A stretch of DNA of 15,225 nt from UBA12202 sp049595035. GTDB lineage: Bacteria; Pseudomonadota; Alphaproteobacteria; Puniceispirillales; UBA1172. The position numbers and the translations under genes were made by a program. Within the stretch, counting starts at the first letter, position 1; each line of letters begins with the position of its first letter. This document shows positions 6,277 through 14,974 of this stretch, piece by piece. Under the pieces are notes generated by a model, which worked only from the letters and a program-made list of their open reading frames with translations, searched no databases and had not been told where the DNA came from. The stretch spans positions 1-15,225 of the forward strand of contig JBMYKD010000032.1 of NCBI GenBank assembly GCA_049595035.1. The letters run 5' to 3'.

Positions 6277-7290
6277 ATGGATGATGTTATTCGCAAACAG
6301 ACTAAACGTCATGATCGTATTATCCATCCTGCCAATGATCACCCAGAAACCGATGTAATCATTTTATCGCTGATTATATCTTATCTGCCAATATCCGACG
6401 ATATACTTGGACAGGCGGCACGTTATCATTTTCAGGATAGCGGAAAAATGCTTCGCGCTAAGCTGGCTATGTCGGCCCATACCCATATCGGCGGCAATAC
6501 CGAAGCGGCAATGTACTGGGCCGCTGCCATTGAGGTTATGCACAATGCCTCACTTGTTCATGATGATATTTCAGATGGGGACCAGATGCGCCGAAACAGG
6601 CCTAGCGTTTGGTTCAAATTCGGCCGTGATGTAGCATTAGCATTAGGTGACTGGTTAATCGGTCTGTCATTCAAACTGGCAGCAGAAGCATCAGATAAAT
6701 CCGGTTGCCCACAACTGATGCATATTCTATGCGAACATATGATGGCAACAACGCGTGGGCAGGCCAAAGAGTTTGAAAAAAATTCCTATCCAAATCGCGA
6801 AACCTATAAAGACATTATCCTTGGCAAAACAGCACCGCTATTTATCGCCCCGCTGGAAGGGATAGCGATTATGGGTAATAGAGCAGATATCATTCCATCA
6901 TCCAGACAGTATTTTCAGGCTATCGGTTCCGTCTATCAGGTAGCAAATGATTTGCTAAACTTTGCTGGTGCAGATGGTTCGGAAACAAGTGCGGCCGATT
7001 TGATCAGGCGATCACCAAATGCGGTAATTGTGTTGTTCAGGGAACAATTAACGCTTCGCGAAATGGCGCGATTTAATGCCTGGCTCAATGATGGTAAATC
7101 ACATGATTTGACCCATTGGCTAGATGCTATCATGGCGTCAGATGCTATCAGCAAAACCGTTCAGATGATGGAAGCTATGCTGGCTGATGCTGATGAACAT
7201 TATCAGAATATGCCGGAATTCATGCGTCAGGTGATTTCTCCTATCCAAAAGCTTATCTATTCAGTCAGAATAAAAGCATTAACATTCTAA
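6277..7290 (+). CDS. crtE: Geranylgeranyl diphosphate synthase (polyprenyl synthetase family)
   Basis: 337 residues. It would add IPP units to an allylic diphosphate to make C20 GGPP, the substrate of CrtB. The first aspartate-rich motif is intact (HDDISDGDQMRRNRPS; Asp96, Asp97, Asp100 and the following Arg105/106). Lys184-Thr185 (GKTAPLF) and the N-terminal SGKMLR (residues 55-60) match other family positions. The second aspartate-rich motif is degenerate: VANDLLNF at 222-229 gives N-D-x-x-N where D-D-x-x-D is usual. Even so, the gene leads a complete carotenoid operon, so GGPP synthesis is the sensible call; chain length is inferred from context. AGAGG at 6266-6270 sits six bases before the ATG. 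Confidence 0.9.
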   Translation: MDDVIRKQTKRHDRIIHPANDHPETDVIILSLIISYLPISDDILGQAARYHFQDSGKMLRAKLAMSAHTHIGGNTEAAMYWAAAIEVMHNASLVHDDISDGDQMRRNRPSVWFKFGRDVALALGDWLIGLSFKLAAEASDKSGCPQLMHILCEHMMATTRGQAKEFEKNSYPNRETYKDIILGKTAPLFIAPLEGIAIMGNRADIIPSSRQYFQAIGSVYQVANDLLNFAGADGSETSAADLIRRSPNAVIVLFREQLTLREMARFNAWLNDGKSHDLTHWLDAIMASDAISKTVQMMEAMLADADEHYQNMPEFMRQVISPIQKLIYSVRIKALTF

Positions 7291-7317
7291 TTTTTTAAGT
7301 TAGGCATAAATACCTCC

Positions 7318-8811
7318 ATGCCAAAACAGAACAGAACAATTGTTATAGGAAGCGGGTTCGGTGGAATCGCCGCCGCTTTGCGTATGCGCGCCCGCGGTGA
7401 TGATGTCACGATCATTGAACGGCTTGACCAATTAGGCGGGCGGGCGCGTGTGTTTGAACGTGATGGATTCCGGCATGATGCTGGGCCAACCGTTATTACA
7501 GCGCCTTTTCTTTTTGATGAGCTGTTTGCGTTATTTGGTGAAAAGCGGTCAGATCATATTAGCTTTGTGCCGCTAGACCCATGGTACCGGTTTTATTTTG
7601 ACAGCACGGGTGATCAGTTTGATTATCGTGCCACGGTCGAAGATACGATAACGGAAATTAAACGGTTTTCTGATGATGATGCCGAGGGTTATCGGAAATT
7701 GCTTGCCGCGTCTGAGAAAATTTTTGACGTTGGCTTCCGCCAGCTAGCTGATCAGCCTTTTGATAAGTTGACCAGTATGCTGGCGCAAATTCCATCACTG
7801 ATGCGACTGAAAAGCCATTTAACCGTGTCACAAATGGTCAACCGCTATATGAAACATGATCTGATGCGGCAGGCCTTTTCTATTCACCCACTGCTCGTTG
7901 GTGGTAACCCGTTTAATACAACATCTATTTATGCCCTGATCCATTTTCTTGAACGCGAATGGGGGGTTCATTTTGCCATGGGCGGGACTGGTGCTCTGGT
8001 TGCCGCCTTGCGTGGCTTGATGGAACGCCACGGCATCACCATTCGCTTTAATACGGATATCAGCCGGATTAACATCAATAATCGGCTAGCACAAAGCGTT
8101 ACGACAAGTGATGGTGAAGTGATTGAAGCAGACAGAGTGATTTGTAATGCAGACCCGCCTACCGTATACCAACAGATGATTGATCCGGCGGCTGGTGCAA
8201 AAGGTAAGATTATTCCCGATTCAATGACGCGGTATTCGATGGGTCTGTTTGTGCTGTATTTCGGGACAAAACGAACCTATCCGGACGTAGCGCATCACAC
8301 CATCTGGATGGGTGAGCGTTATAAAGCGCTATTACATGATATTTTCAACAAGAAAATTCTAGCCGAAGATTTCTCCTTATATCTGCATCGTCCTACCGCA
8401 ACAGATAAAAGTTTTGCTCCGGACGGCATGGACAGTTTTTATGTGCTATGCCCGGTACCAAACACGAGGGGGAATCAGAATTGGGACGAAGAAGCACCTG
8501 CCTTGCGAAACCGTATTGTCGCCGCGCTTGATCGCACCATTATGCCGGGTCTGGCGGAATCCATCACATCGGATTTCTGGATGACGCCGGATGATTTCAC
8601 CAATGATTATCGGTCTATGCATGGGGCAGGGTTTTCTATTGCGCCGGTGTTCACCCAATCCGCATGGTTTCGCTATCATAACCGTGATCGCCGGATAGGT
8701 AATCTGTATTTTTCAGCTGCAGGGGCGCATCCGGGTGCTGGTATGCCGGGGGTATTATGTTCTGCAAAAGTAGTGGAAAACCTTGTGATTAGGGATGAAA
8801 GCGTCTTATAA
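7318..8811 (+). CDS. crtI: Phytoene desaturase, lycopene-forming
   Basis: 497 residues, normal for bacterial CrtI. It introduces four double bonds into phytoene to give lycopene, using FAD at the membrane surface. The N-terminal Rossmann motif is clear (VIGSGFGGIAAALRMRARG, ending in the acidic Glu34 of IIER, then LGGRARV), as is DGFRHDAGPTVIT. The C-terminal carotenoid-desaturase signature is present (FSAAGAHPGAGMPGV, about residues 465-479). It begins 27 bases after crtE without a strong ribosome binding site, and its end overlaps the first possible crtB ATG. The number of desaturation steps follows from pairing with CrtY; sequence alone does not prove it. Confidence 0.96.
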   Translation: MPKQNRTIVIGSGFGGIAAALRMRARGDDVTIIERLDQLGGRARVFERDGFRHDAGPTVITAPFLFDELFALFGEKRSDHISFVPLDPWYRFYFDSTGDQFDYRATVEDTITEIKRFSDDDAEGYRKLLAASEKIFDVGFRQLADQPFDKLTSMLAQIPSLMRLKSHLTVSQMVNRYMKHDLMRQAFSIHPLLVGGNPFNTTSIYALIHFLEREWGVHFAMGGTGALVAALRGLMERHGITIRFNTDISRININNRLAQSVTTSDGEVIEADRVICNADPPTVYQQMIDPAAGAKGKIIPDSMTRYSMGLFVLYFGTKRTYPDVAHHTIWMGERYKALLHDIFNKKILAEDFSLYLHRPTATDKSFAPDGMDSFYVLCPVPNTRGNQNWDEEAPALRNRIVAALDRTIMPGLAESITSDFWMTPDDFTNDYRSMHGAGFSIAPVFTQSAWFRYHNRDRRIGNLYFSAAGAHPGAGMPGVLCSAKVVENLVIRDESVL

Positions 8812-8830
8812 TCACATCAAAGGCCAGCGC

Positions 8831-9820
8831 ATGATGGAATATGGCAATAGTGTAATTATCCCTTCTGCCAGCGAAGCAGAAAAAACCCTTAGCCAGAATG
8901 GTAAAAGTTTTGCCTGGGCACGCCGCTTGCTGGGAAAATCAGCTGGCAATAAGGCCGCGCGGCTCTACCAATTCTGTCGTCTGGTCGATGATCTTGCTGA
9001 TGATGATACTGTAGATCATTCCGCTGATTTGCTGACGCTAAGGAAAGCTATTCTGGACGATATTCAGGATGGCCATCGGCTTTATTCTGATATATCTGAC
9101 CTGATTGGTGAAACGGATTTGCCGCGGCCGGTGCTGGCTGCATTGATTGATGGTCTGGTATCAGACCAGAAAATGGTTGAGGTCGCCACATCTGATGAAC
9201 TCATTCGCTATGGGTATCATGTGGCAGGAACAGTTGGCTTGCTAATGTGTTCGGTTCTGGGCTGTCATGATACCCGGGCCCATGCCTTTGCTGTTGATCT
9301 GGGGGTGGCGATGCAATTGACGAATATCGCCAGAGATGTTCTGGATGATGCCAGAATGGGGCGGCGTTATCTACCTGCTGAATGGGTTAACGGGTTAACC
9401 CCTGAACAGATTGTTGCCGCAGCTGATGGTCATACCGAATCCGATGGAAAAAGACGTGCCATGATTAGTATGGCGGTGAAACGTTGTCTTGATCTGGCTG
9501 ATATCTATTATCGTAGTGGTGAAAAGGGCATGGTCTATTTACCGTTACGCGCGCATCTGGCTATTGCGGTAGCTGGCCGCGTATATCGCCAGATCGGGGT
9601 GCAGTTGCGAAAGGCCAATCTTGATTGGCATAAAGGCAGGCAGATGACAAACACGATGACCAAAATGTGCGTATCATTATTGACATTACCGCGAATATGG
9701 ACGCGGTTTCATGGTACGCGGCGATATCTGGGATGGGAAAAACAGCATCATCTTTGTCATGATTCCCATCTGCATCAACCTTTGCAAGGATTGCCGCTGA
9801 TTGCGCCGGTAACAGCATGA
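8831..9820 (+). CDS. crtB: Phytoene synthase
   Basis: About 329 residues. It condenses two GGPP to phytoene via prephytoene diphosphate. Both aspartate-rich metal-binding motifs are present: RLVDDLADDD near residues 51-59 and RDVLDDA near 168-174, the latter within QLTNIARDVLDDARMGRRYLP-type family sequence. ATG 8831 is preferred because AAAGG lies seven bases upstream; ATG 8795, inside crtI, would add 12 residues. The next codon, 8834, is also ATG. The stop overlaps the crtY start (ATGA). The C-terminus carries about 35 residues after RRYLGWE that are His-rich and not obviously part of the catalytic fold. Confidence 0.95.
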   Translation: MMEYGNSVIIPSASEAEKTLSQNGKSFAWARRLLGKSAGNKAARLYQFCRLVDDLADDDTVDHSADLLTLRKAILDDIQDGHRLYSDISDLIGETDLPRPVLAALIDGLVSDQKMVEVATSDELIRYGYHVAGTVGLLMCSVLGCHDTRAHAFAVDLGVAMQLTNIARDVLDDARMGRRYLPAEWVNGLTPEQIVAAADGHTESDGKRRAMISMAVKRCLDLADIYYRSGEKGMVYLPLRAHLAIAVAGRVYRQIGVQLRKANLDWHKGRQMTNTMTKMCVSLLTLPRIWTRFHGTRRYLGWEKQHHLCHDSHLHQPLQGLPLIAPVTA

Positions 9821-10965
9821 CCAGACATATGAACGAAAACAAATCTGTCCGGCAAATGGCTATTTTAGGTGGCGGCTGTGCCGGATTATCACTGGCAGCA
9901 ACGGCTGGGGACTGGCCAGATGTTGAAATGACGGTGATTGATCATCCTGATCATAAAAACCGGCGTGATCACAATTGGGGATGCTGGTCTATTGGTGGAC
10001 TGGAACAGGTATCAGCCATGGCACGAAAAACATGGTCGCAATGGGCTATCATTACGGATAAAGCAATACATAAACAGTCATCTGGACAGCACCCCTACAT
10101 GGCTATTGAATCCAAAGCATGGTTAAATCATTGCCGTATTCAGGCGCGCCAGCATGGGGTTAGATTTACCGAAACACGGCTATCAGATATGACCGTTGGT
10201 GATCAGGGGGTTCAATTAACAGCTGATATATCCCTGCCGGTATTTGACTATCTTGCTGATAGCCGGACGCCCAATTTACCTGATGGCATCATGTTGCAAC
10301 ATTTTCGCGGGGTGGAAATAAAAACGGAATATGATGTTTTTGACCCGGATTGCGCCATTTTGATGGATTTTCGCTGCGATCAGACGCGCGGTATCCATTT
10401 TATCTATGTGTTGCCCTATGCCAGCAACCGGGCTCTGGTGGAATCGACCATGTTTAGCCCTGAACTGGCACCGGAAGCATTCTATGATACCGCGATTGCA
10501 GATTATTGTAATCGAATTCTTCAGGCAGGAAAAGTCATGGTATTGCGCCGTGAAGAAGGGGTTATTCCCATGGGATTTTTATCCCCGCGTGACCATCATG
10601 TGCATGCTATCGGGGGGAATGGCGGGGCTATCCGGCCGTCTTCGGGTTATGCGTTTGTGTTTATCCAGAAGCAAATTAACCATGCCCTGGCCAAGTTTAA
10701 AAAAGATGGCCAGTTTCATGTGTCATCACCACATAAACGGCTGGATTTATGGATGGATGCGGTATTTCTAGCCGTGATCCGTAAGCACCCGCGATTAGCA
10801 CCCCATTTATTTGCCACGATTGCAAAAACCCTGTCCGGGGACGAAATGGCTATATTTATGTCTGGTCAGGCAACCAATAGATTACGGTTAAAGATTATCA
10901 TGGCCATGCCAAAATGGCCGTTTATCAAGGCCTTGTTTTCGCGCCCATGGAAGGTAATCACATAA
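9817..10965 (+). CDS. crtY: Lycopene beta-cyclase, CrtY type
   Basis: 382 residues, usual for CrtY. It cyclises both ends of lycopene to form beta-carotene. The dinucleotide-binding motif is near the N-terminus (ILGGGCAGLSLA, residues 16-27). Other family landmarks are RDHNWGCW (50-57), YVLPYASNRALVESTMFSP in mid-protein, GVIPMG, and IGGNGGAIRPSSGYAF, the pattern often seen as TKPSTGY in relatives. Its ATG overlaps the crtB stop by four bases, which implies coupled translation; ATG 9829 is a possible alternative. Its TAA shares one base with the blh ATG. Product identity is supported by the following beta-carotene cleavage gene. Confidence 0.95.
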   Translation: MTRHMNENKSVRQMAILGGGCAGLSLAATAGDWPDVEMTVIDHPDHKNRRDHNWGCWSIGGLEQVSAMARKTWSQWAIITDKAIHKQSSGQHPYMAIESKAWLNHCRIQARQHGVRFTETRLSDMTVGDQGVQLTADISLPVFDYLADSRTPNLPDGIMLQHFRGVEIKTEYDVFDPDCAILMDFRCDQTRGIHFIYVLPYASNRALVESTMFSPELAPEAFYDTAIADYCNRILQAGKVMVLRREEGVIPMGFLSPRDHHVHAIGGNGGAIRPSSGYAFVFIQKQINHALAKFKKDGQFHVSSPHKRLDLWMDAVFLAVIRKHPRLAPHLFATIAKTLSGDEMAIFMSGQATNRLRLKIIMAMPKWPFIKALFSRPWKVIT

Positions 10966-11798
10966 TGGATTATCTAACCATCATAGCTTTATTATCTGTT
11001 GTGCTGATTGGGCTTCCCCATGGCGCCATGGATGGTGCTGTTGCCATTGCTATGGGCTATGGGCAATCCATCTGGCAGATGGCAGGTTTTATCATGATCT
11101 ATATCATGATCTCAATGCTGGTGATCGGGGTCTGGTTATGGCTGCCACCAATATCCCTGTTTGGATTTTTATTGCTTAGTGTCTGGCATTTCGGGCGCGG
11201 GGATAGTTTAAGCCAGTTGCCATCATGGCTTAGATTTATTCAGGCAATCAGTCATGGTGGTCTGGTGGTATTCGGGATCAGCCAATGTGACCGCATCGCC
11301 GCAGATCAGATTTTCCAGTGGCTGGTTTTTGGTGATACCATGACGCTATGGGTCTGGATTGATGTCACAACATGGCTATGGATACCGATTGCCGCCCTAT
11401 ATCTGATCCTTGGTATAATGGATAGCCGGCTTCATGGGCGGCTAGCCGAATGGATAGCCCTTGCATTGGGGATTTATCTGCTTCCGGCATTGGTGGCTTT
11501 CGCAATGTATTTCTGTTTGATCCATACCGTAAGGCATATATATCGGGTCATGATTATGCTTAATGCTATGATGTCACCACGTCTGGTCATTGGACTGACG
11601 GCAATGTTTACTCTGGCTAGCTGGATAGCCGGTGCTGTTATCTATGCCATATTAATACCTTCAGAAGGTGCTGTTCCTGCTAGCATGATGGTGGTATTTA
11701 TTGGACTGGCGGCCTTAACCGTACCCCATAGTCTGTTGATAGACAGTCTGTTCCGCCCACGCTTTGAAAACAATCATCACAGAGGACAACATGTCTGA
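10965..11798 (+). CDS. blh: Beta-carotene 15,15'-dioxygenase, Brp/Blh family
   Basis: 277-residue integral membrane enzyme that cleaves beta-carotene symmetrically to two retinal molecules, the opsin chromophore. Histidines expected to hold the iron are visible: His19 (GLPHGAMD), His75 (SVWHFGRGD), His187 and His191 (CLIHTVRHIY) and His255 (LTVPHSLLID). Multiple hydrophobic helices separate them. ATG 10965 overlaps the crtY TAA by one base and has GGAAGG ten bases upstream; the frame is open from 10914, but that start lies inside crtY. The end overlaps idi2 by eight bases. Confidence 0.95.
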   Translation: MDYLTIIALLSVVLIGLPHGAMDGAVAIAMGYGQSIWQMAGFIMIYIMISMLVIGVWLWLPPISLFGFLLLSVWHFGRGDSLSQLPSWLRFIQAISHGGLVVFGISQCDRIAADQIFQWLVFGDTMTLWVWIDVTTWLWIPIAALYLILGIMDSRLHGRLAEWIALALGIYLLPALVAFAMYFCLIHTVRHIYRVMIMLNAMMSPRLVIGLTAMFTLASWIAGAVIYAILIPSEGAVPASMMVVFIGLAALTVPHSLLIDSLFRPRFENNHHRGQHV

Positions 11799-12819
11799 TC
11801 TTAGCACAAGAAAAGATGAACATATTGATCTGGCAAAGCAGGATGCGGCATTAGCCCAAATCCCGAATAGTCTTGACCGTGTCCGTCTAACCCATCAGGC
11901 ATTACCGGAATGCGATGCTGATCAGATTGATGCAAGCACAGATTTTCTGGGTATAACGATGGATGCGCCCATCATGATTAGCGGGATGACCGGGGGGTCT
12001 TCGCGTGGTGATGCGATCAATGATGTTCTTGCCGAATTGGCAAATACCCATAAGCTGGCCTTTGGTGTTGGGTCACAAAGAGCATCACTAAGCCAGCAGA
12101 ATAGCCAATCACATATGCGCGCATTGGCATGTGATATACCGCTTATTGGCAATCTGGGGGCGGCACAGTTGGTTGAACACAAAGGGTCAGATATTGCACT
12201 TAGAGCGATTGATGATTTGCAACCTGATGCCCTTGCTATTCATCTTAATCCCTTGCAGGAACTGGTTCAACCCGAAGGGGATCGAAACTGGGTCGGGGTG
12301 CGGGATATGCTGGCAAATCTGGTAAAACAGGCTGATATTCCTATCATCATCAAAGAGGTTGGGGCAGGAATAAGCGTAAAAACGGTTACCATGCTGAAAG
12401 ACATTGGTATCACCTATTTTGATATAGCAGGGCTTGGCGGTACTAACTGGACACGCATTGAAAACAGCCGGACAGATCAGATGCGTCAGGATATGATGGC
12501 TCCTTTTATGGATTGGGGTATCCCCACTTGCGAAGCATTGCAGGACTTGCGCGGCGCCGTGCATGATGTTCGTCTAATTGCCTCTGGCGGGGTTCGGCAT
12601 GGGCTGGATGTGGCAAGATGCCTATGGCTTGGTGCTGATATTGCCGCCGCGGCAGGGTGCTTTATCAAGGCGGTGGAACATGCTGATGGCCAGCTTGATC
12701 CCGAACGGCTGGATAATGTTCTGACCATATGGAAAAAACAGCTGAAAACGGCCATGTTTCTTACCGGATCAAAACATATCAAGGCATTAAAGCAGGCAGA
12801 TGGAGTTGTGACCGGATAA
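11791..12819 (+). CDS. idi2: Isopentenyl-diphosphate delta-isomerase, type II (FMN-dependent)
   Basis: 342 residues. It interconverts IPP and DMAPP using reduced FMN and Mg2+, feeding CrtE. Family landmarks in order: RKDEHI (7-12), ISGMTGGSSRGDAIN (63-77), FGVGSQRASL (91-100), NLGAAQL (121-127), HLNPLQELVQPEGDRNW (151-167), IIIKEVGAGIS (185-195), DIAGLGGTNW (211-220) and ASGGVRHGLDVAR (264-276, phosphate/FMN binding). AGAGGA at 11781-11786 and ATG 11791 define the start; the frame opens at TTG 11764 inside blh. It is the last gene of the photosystem operon. The type II form is unrelated to the E. coli Idi. Confidence 0.96.
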   Translation: MSDLSTRKDEHIDLAKQDAALAQIPNSLDRVRLTHQALPECDADQIDASTDFLGITMDAPIMISGMTGGSSRGDAINDVLAELANTHKLAFGVGSQRASLSQQNSQSHMRALACDIPLIGNLGAAQLVEHKGSDIALRAIDDLQPDALAIHLNPLQELVQPEGDRNWVGVRDMLANLVKQADIPIIIKEVGAGISVKTVTMLKDIGITYFDIAGLGGTNWTRIENSRTDQMRQDMMAPFMDWGIPTCEALQDLRGAVHDVRLIASGGVRHGLDVARCLWLGADIAAAAGCFIKAVEHADGQLDPERLDNVLTIWKKQLKTAMFLTGSKHIKALKQADGVVTG

Positions 12820-12835
12820 GGGTTATCTATCCGGT
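12811..12835. terminator. Short palindrome between convergent genes, candidate bidirectional terminator
   Basis: ACCGGATA at 12811-12818 pairs with TATCCGGT at 12828-12835 around a nine-base loop. It spans the stop codons of both idi2 (12819) and the convergent transporter gene (12827). There is no U-tract on either side, so efficient intrinsic termination is doubtful. It is the only hairpin I see at the end of the photosystem operon. Confidence 0.35.
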
Positions 12836-13774
12836 ATGTTGTCTATGCATCTTGGGTTCTGTTTGGGCAATGATCACGCCAAAGCCAACTATCACCGCGC
12901 CGACTAGCCGCATGCTATCCCATTCTCCAGCAAAACCATAAACCATGATAGCCATAACATATACAGGCACAGCATTAAGATGAAATGAGGCCACGGCAAC
13001 ACCAAGCTGGCGCGCGCCCGCAATCCATAAGGGCTGGGATATGGCCGCCGATAGAATAGAAAAAGCAAACAGCATCATCAAACTATGCGACGTAATAGGC
13101 CCGATGGATATCTGCATGGGATAGATAAAACCCGCGATTAGCCAGATTATGGTGATGAAACATCCTGCCCCAGATAATGTTATTGTCGTCTGTCCCATCG
13201 AAGTCAGCGTGGCCAGATGGACGGTTGTTGCACGGGTTGCCCACGCATATAACATGACGGCAATTATGCACCATATAAAGCCAACGCCAATATCATAGCT
13301 ATGCCACCGGATACCTGCTGCCATCAATCCACCAAGCAGGGCACAGGCGATGCCAATGGCCAATCGGGGCGTCAAGCGGCGGCGATCAAGAACAATTTCA
13401 AGGATTGCCCCCATTATTGGCATCATGGCCGCCGCAATTGCAGGGGTGACAGGGTTGGAAATATGTTGACCATAAAGCAGTAATACCGTGCCAAAACCAA
13501 AACCAATAGCACCGATCACCAATCCTTTTTTCCACAAAAACCAGTGGCTAGGGATCCGGCCTTCTGTTAGGCGCCAATATATCAGCAGAATAACAGTGCT
13601 GGGCAATAATCTGACCAGCAATAATGTTAGCAGATCCCATGATTCCATCAAGACAGAACCAGCAGGAAAGCCAAGCGACCATATCAATGCGGCTAATAGG
13701 CAATACAGGTTTCCAGATATCAATGATGATCTGGCATCAGGCACCTGTTGACTGTGATGTCTATTAACCATCAT
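12827..13774 (-). CDS. DMT-superfamily transporter with two EamA domains
   Basis: 315-residue inner-membrane protein with about ten hydrophobic helices arranged as two similar EamA halves. The first begins at SGNLYCLLAALIWSLGFP (about 20-37), the second near SYDIGVGFIWCIIAVMLYAWA. The family exports amino acids, metabolites or drugs; the substrate cannot be named. The start at 13774 lacks a clear ribosome binding site. It lies 21 bases downstream of the acyl-CoA dehydrogenase gene on the same strand, so the two probably share a transcript. Its end is seven bases from the end of idi2, converging on it. Confidence 0.85.
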   Translation of the reverse strand: MMVNRHHSQQVPDARSSLISGNLYCLLAALIWSLGFPAGSVLMESWDLLTLLLVRLLPSTVILLIYWRLTEGRIPSHWFLWKKGLVIGAIGFGFGTVLLLYGQHISNPVTPAIAAAMMPIMGAILEIVLDRRRLTPRLAIGIACALLGGLMAAGIRWHSYDIGVGFIWCIIAVMLYAWATRATTVHLATLTSMGQTTITLSGAGCFITIIWLIAGFIYPMQISIGPITSHSLMMLFAFSILSAAISQPLWIAGARQLGVAVASFHLNAVPVYVMAIMVYGFAGEWDSMRLVGAVIVGFGVIIAQTEPKMHRQHTG

Positions 13775-13795
13775 AGACTAATCTGAGAGATCATA

Positions 13796-14974
13796 TTATT
13801 TTCCATATGACCGCGGTAACCCCAGTCCCTTTTCGGCCAGAAAGGATAGAATCAAATTGGTTGAAATAGGGGCAACCTGATAAAGTCGTGTTTCACGAAA
13901 CTTTCTTTCCACATCATATTCTTCGGCAAAACCAAATCCGCCATGGGTCTGAAGGCATGCTTCACCGGCTTCCCATGACGCATCTGCGGCCAGCATTTTA
14001 GCCGTATTGGCTTCTATGCCGTGTGCGCTACCGCTATCATAAAGCCTGGCCGCTTTCTGCACCATCAATTCGGCGGCCATCATATGGGCATAGGCTTTAG
14101 CAAGCGGAAACTGAATGCCCTGATTACGACCTATGGGGCCACCAAAAATACTGCGATCATTAGCATAGCGGCCTGCGGTATCAAGAAACCATTTGGCATC
14201 GCCAATACATTCCGCGGCAATCAGTATCCGTTCCGCGTTCATACCGGAAAGGATATAGGAAAACCCCTTACCTTCATCACCGACAAGTGCATCATGTGGA
14301 ATCTCCACATCATCGAAAAAGACTTCGGTTGTGGCGTGATTGATCATGGTGCGAATAGGACGAATGGTAATGCCATTGCCGATGAGGTCTTTCATTTCTA
14401 GTAAAAAGACGGATAGCCCATCGGTGCGCTTTTCCACCTGATCGCGCGGGGTGGTGCGGGCAAGCAATAGCATAAGATCAGAATATTCAGCGCGTGACGT
14501 CCATATTTTCTGCCCGTTAATACGCCAGCCTCTATCGGTTTTTTTTGCGGTTGTTTTCAATGCAAGCGTATCTGTTCCACTGCTTGGTTCGGTTACGCCG
14601 AAGGCTTGCAATCTTATCTTGCCTTGTGCGATTGGCGGCAGATATTTCTGTTTCTGTTCATTGGAACCATGCCGCATGACCGTGCCCATAGTATACATCT
14701 GGGCATGACAAGCAGCAGCATTACACCCGCAAGCATGGATTTCTTCCAGAATAACTGTCGCTGCTTCCATGGTTAATCCAGACCCGCCATATTCCTCTGG
14801 GATAAGTGCCGCCAGCCATCCTGAGCTGGTTAAAGCATTTACAAAATCCGTGGGATAGGCGCGGGCTCTATCCAGGTCTTGCCAGTATGTTCCGGGAAAA
14901 TCAGTGCATATTTTTCTAATAGCCTGACGTATTTCATCAAGTAAGCTTGCATCTGTTGGAATGTGAGTAGTCAT
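13796..14974 (-). CDS. Acyl-CoA dehydrogenase family protein
   Basis: 392 residues, usual for the family. It would oxidise an acyl-CoA at the alpha-beta bond with FAD. Typical elements in order: LIPEEYGGSGL (58-67), FGVTEPSSGTD (125-135, flavin and substrate binding), WRINGQKIWTS (150-160), GKGFSYILSGMNAERILIA (235-253), RSIFGGPIGRNQGIQ (274-288) and QTHGGFGFAEEYDVERKFRE (342-361). At the usual C-terminal catalytic glutamate (YEGT-type motif) the sequence reads YQVAPIST (365-372), without Glu. Glu248 in NAERIL aligns with the catalytic base of isovaleryl- and long-chain acyl-CoA dehydrogenases. The substrate is unknown. The upstream spacer is AT-rich and no strong promoter stands out. Confidence 0.9.
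   Translation of the reverse strand: MTTHIPTDASLLDEIRQAIRKICTDFPGTYWQDLDRARAYPTDFVNALTSSGWLAALIPEEYGGSGLTMEAATVILEEIHACGCNAAACHAQMYTMGTVMRHGSNEQKQKYLPPIAQGKIRLQAFGVTEPSSGTDTLALKTTAKKTDRGWRINGQKIWTSRAEYSDLMLLLARTTPRDQVEKRTDGLSVFLLEMKDLIGNGITIRPIRTMINHATTEVFFDDVEIPHDALVGDEGKGFSYILSGMNAERILIAAECIGDAKWFLDTAGRYANDRSIFGGPIGRNQGIQFPLAKAYAHMMAAELMVQKAARLYDSGSAHGIEANTAKMLAADASWEAGEACLQTHGGFGFAEEYDVERKFRETRLYQVAPISTNLILSFLAEKGLGLPRSYGK

Noticed and set aside
8795..8830. crtB start at ATG 8795 overlapping crtI
   Set aside because: It lacks a spaced ribosome binding site, while ATG 8831 has AAAGG seven bases upstream.
12187..12782. Long leftward open frames inside idi2 (12187-12564 and 12486-12782)
   Set aside because: They lie opposite a fully conserved isomerase, have no recognisable domains and look like antisense shadows.
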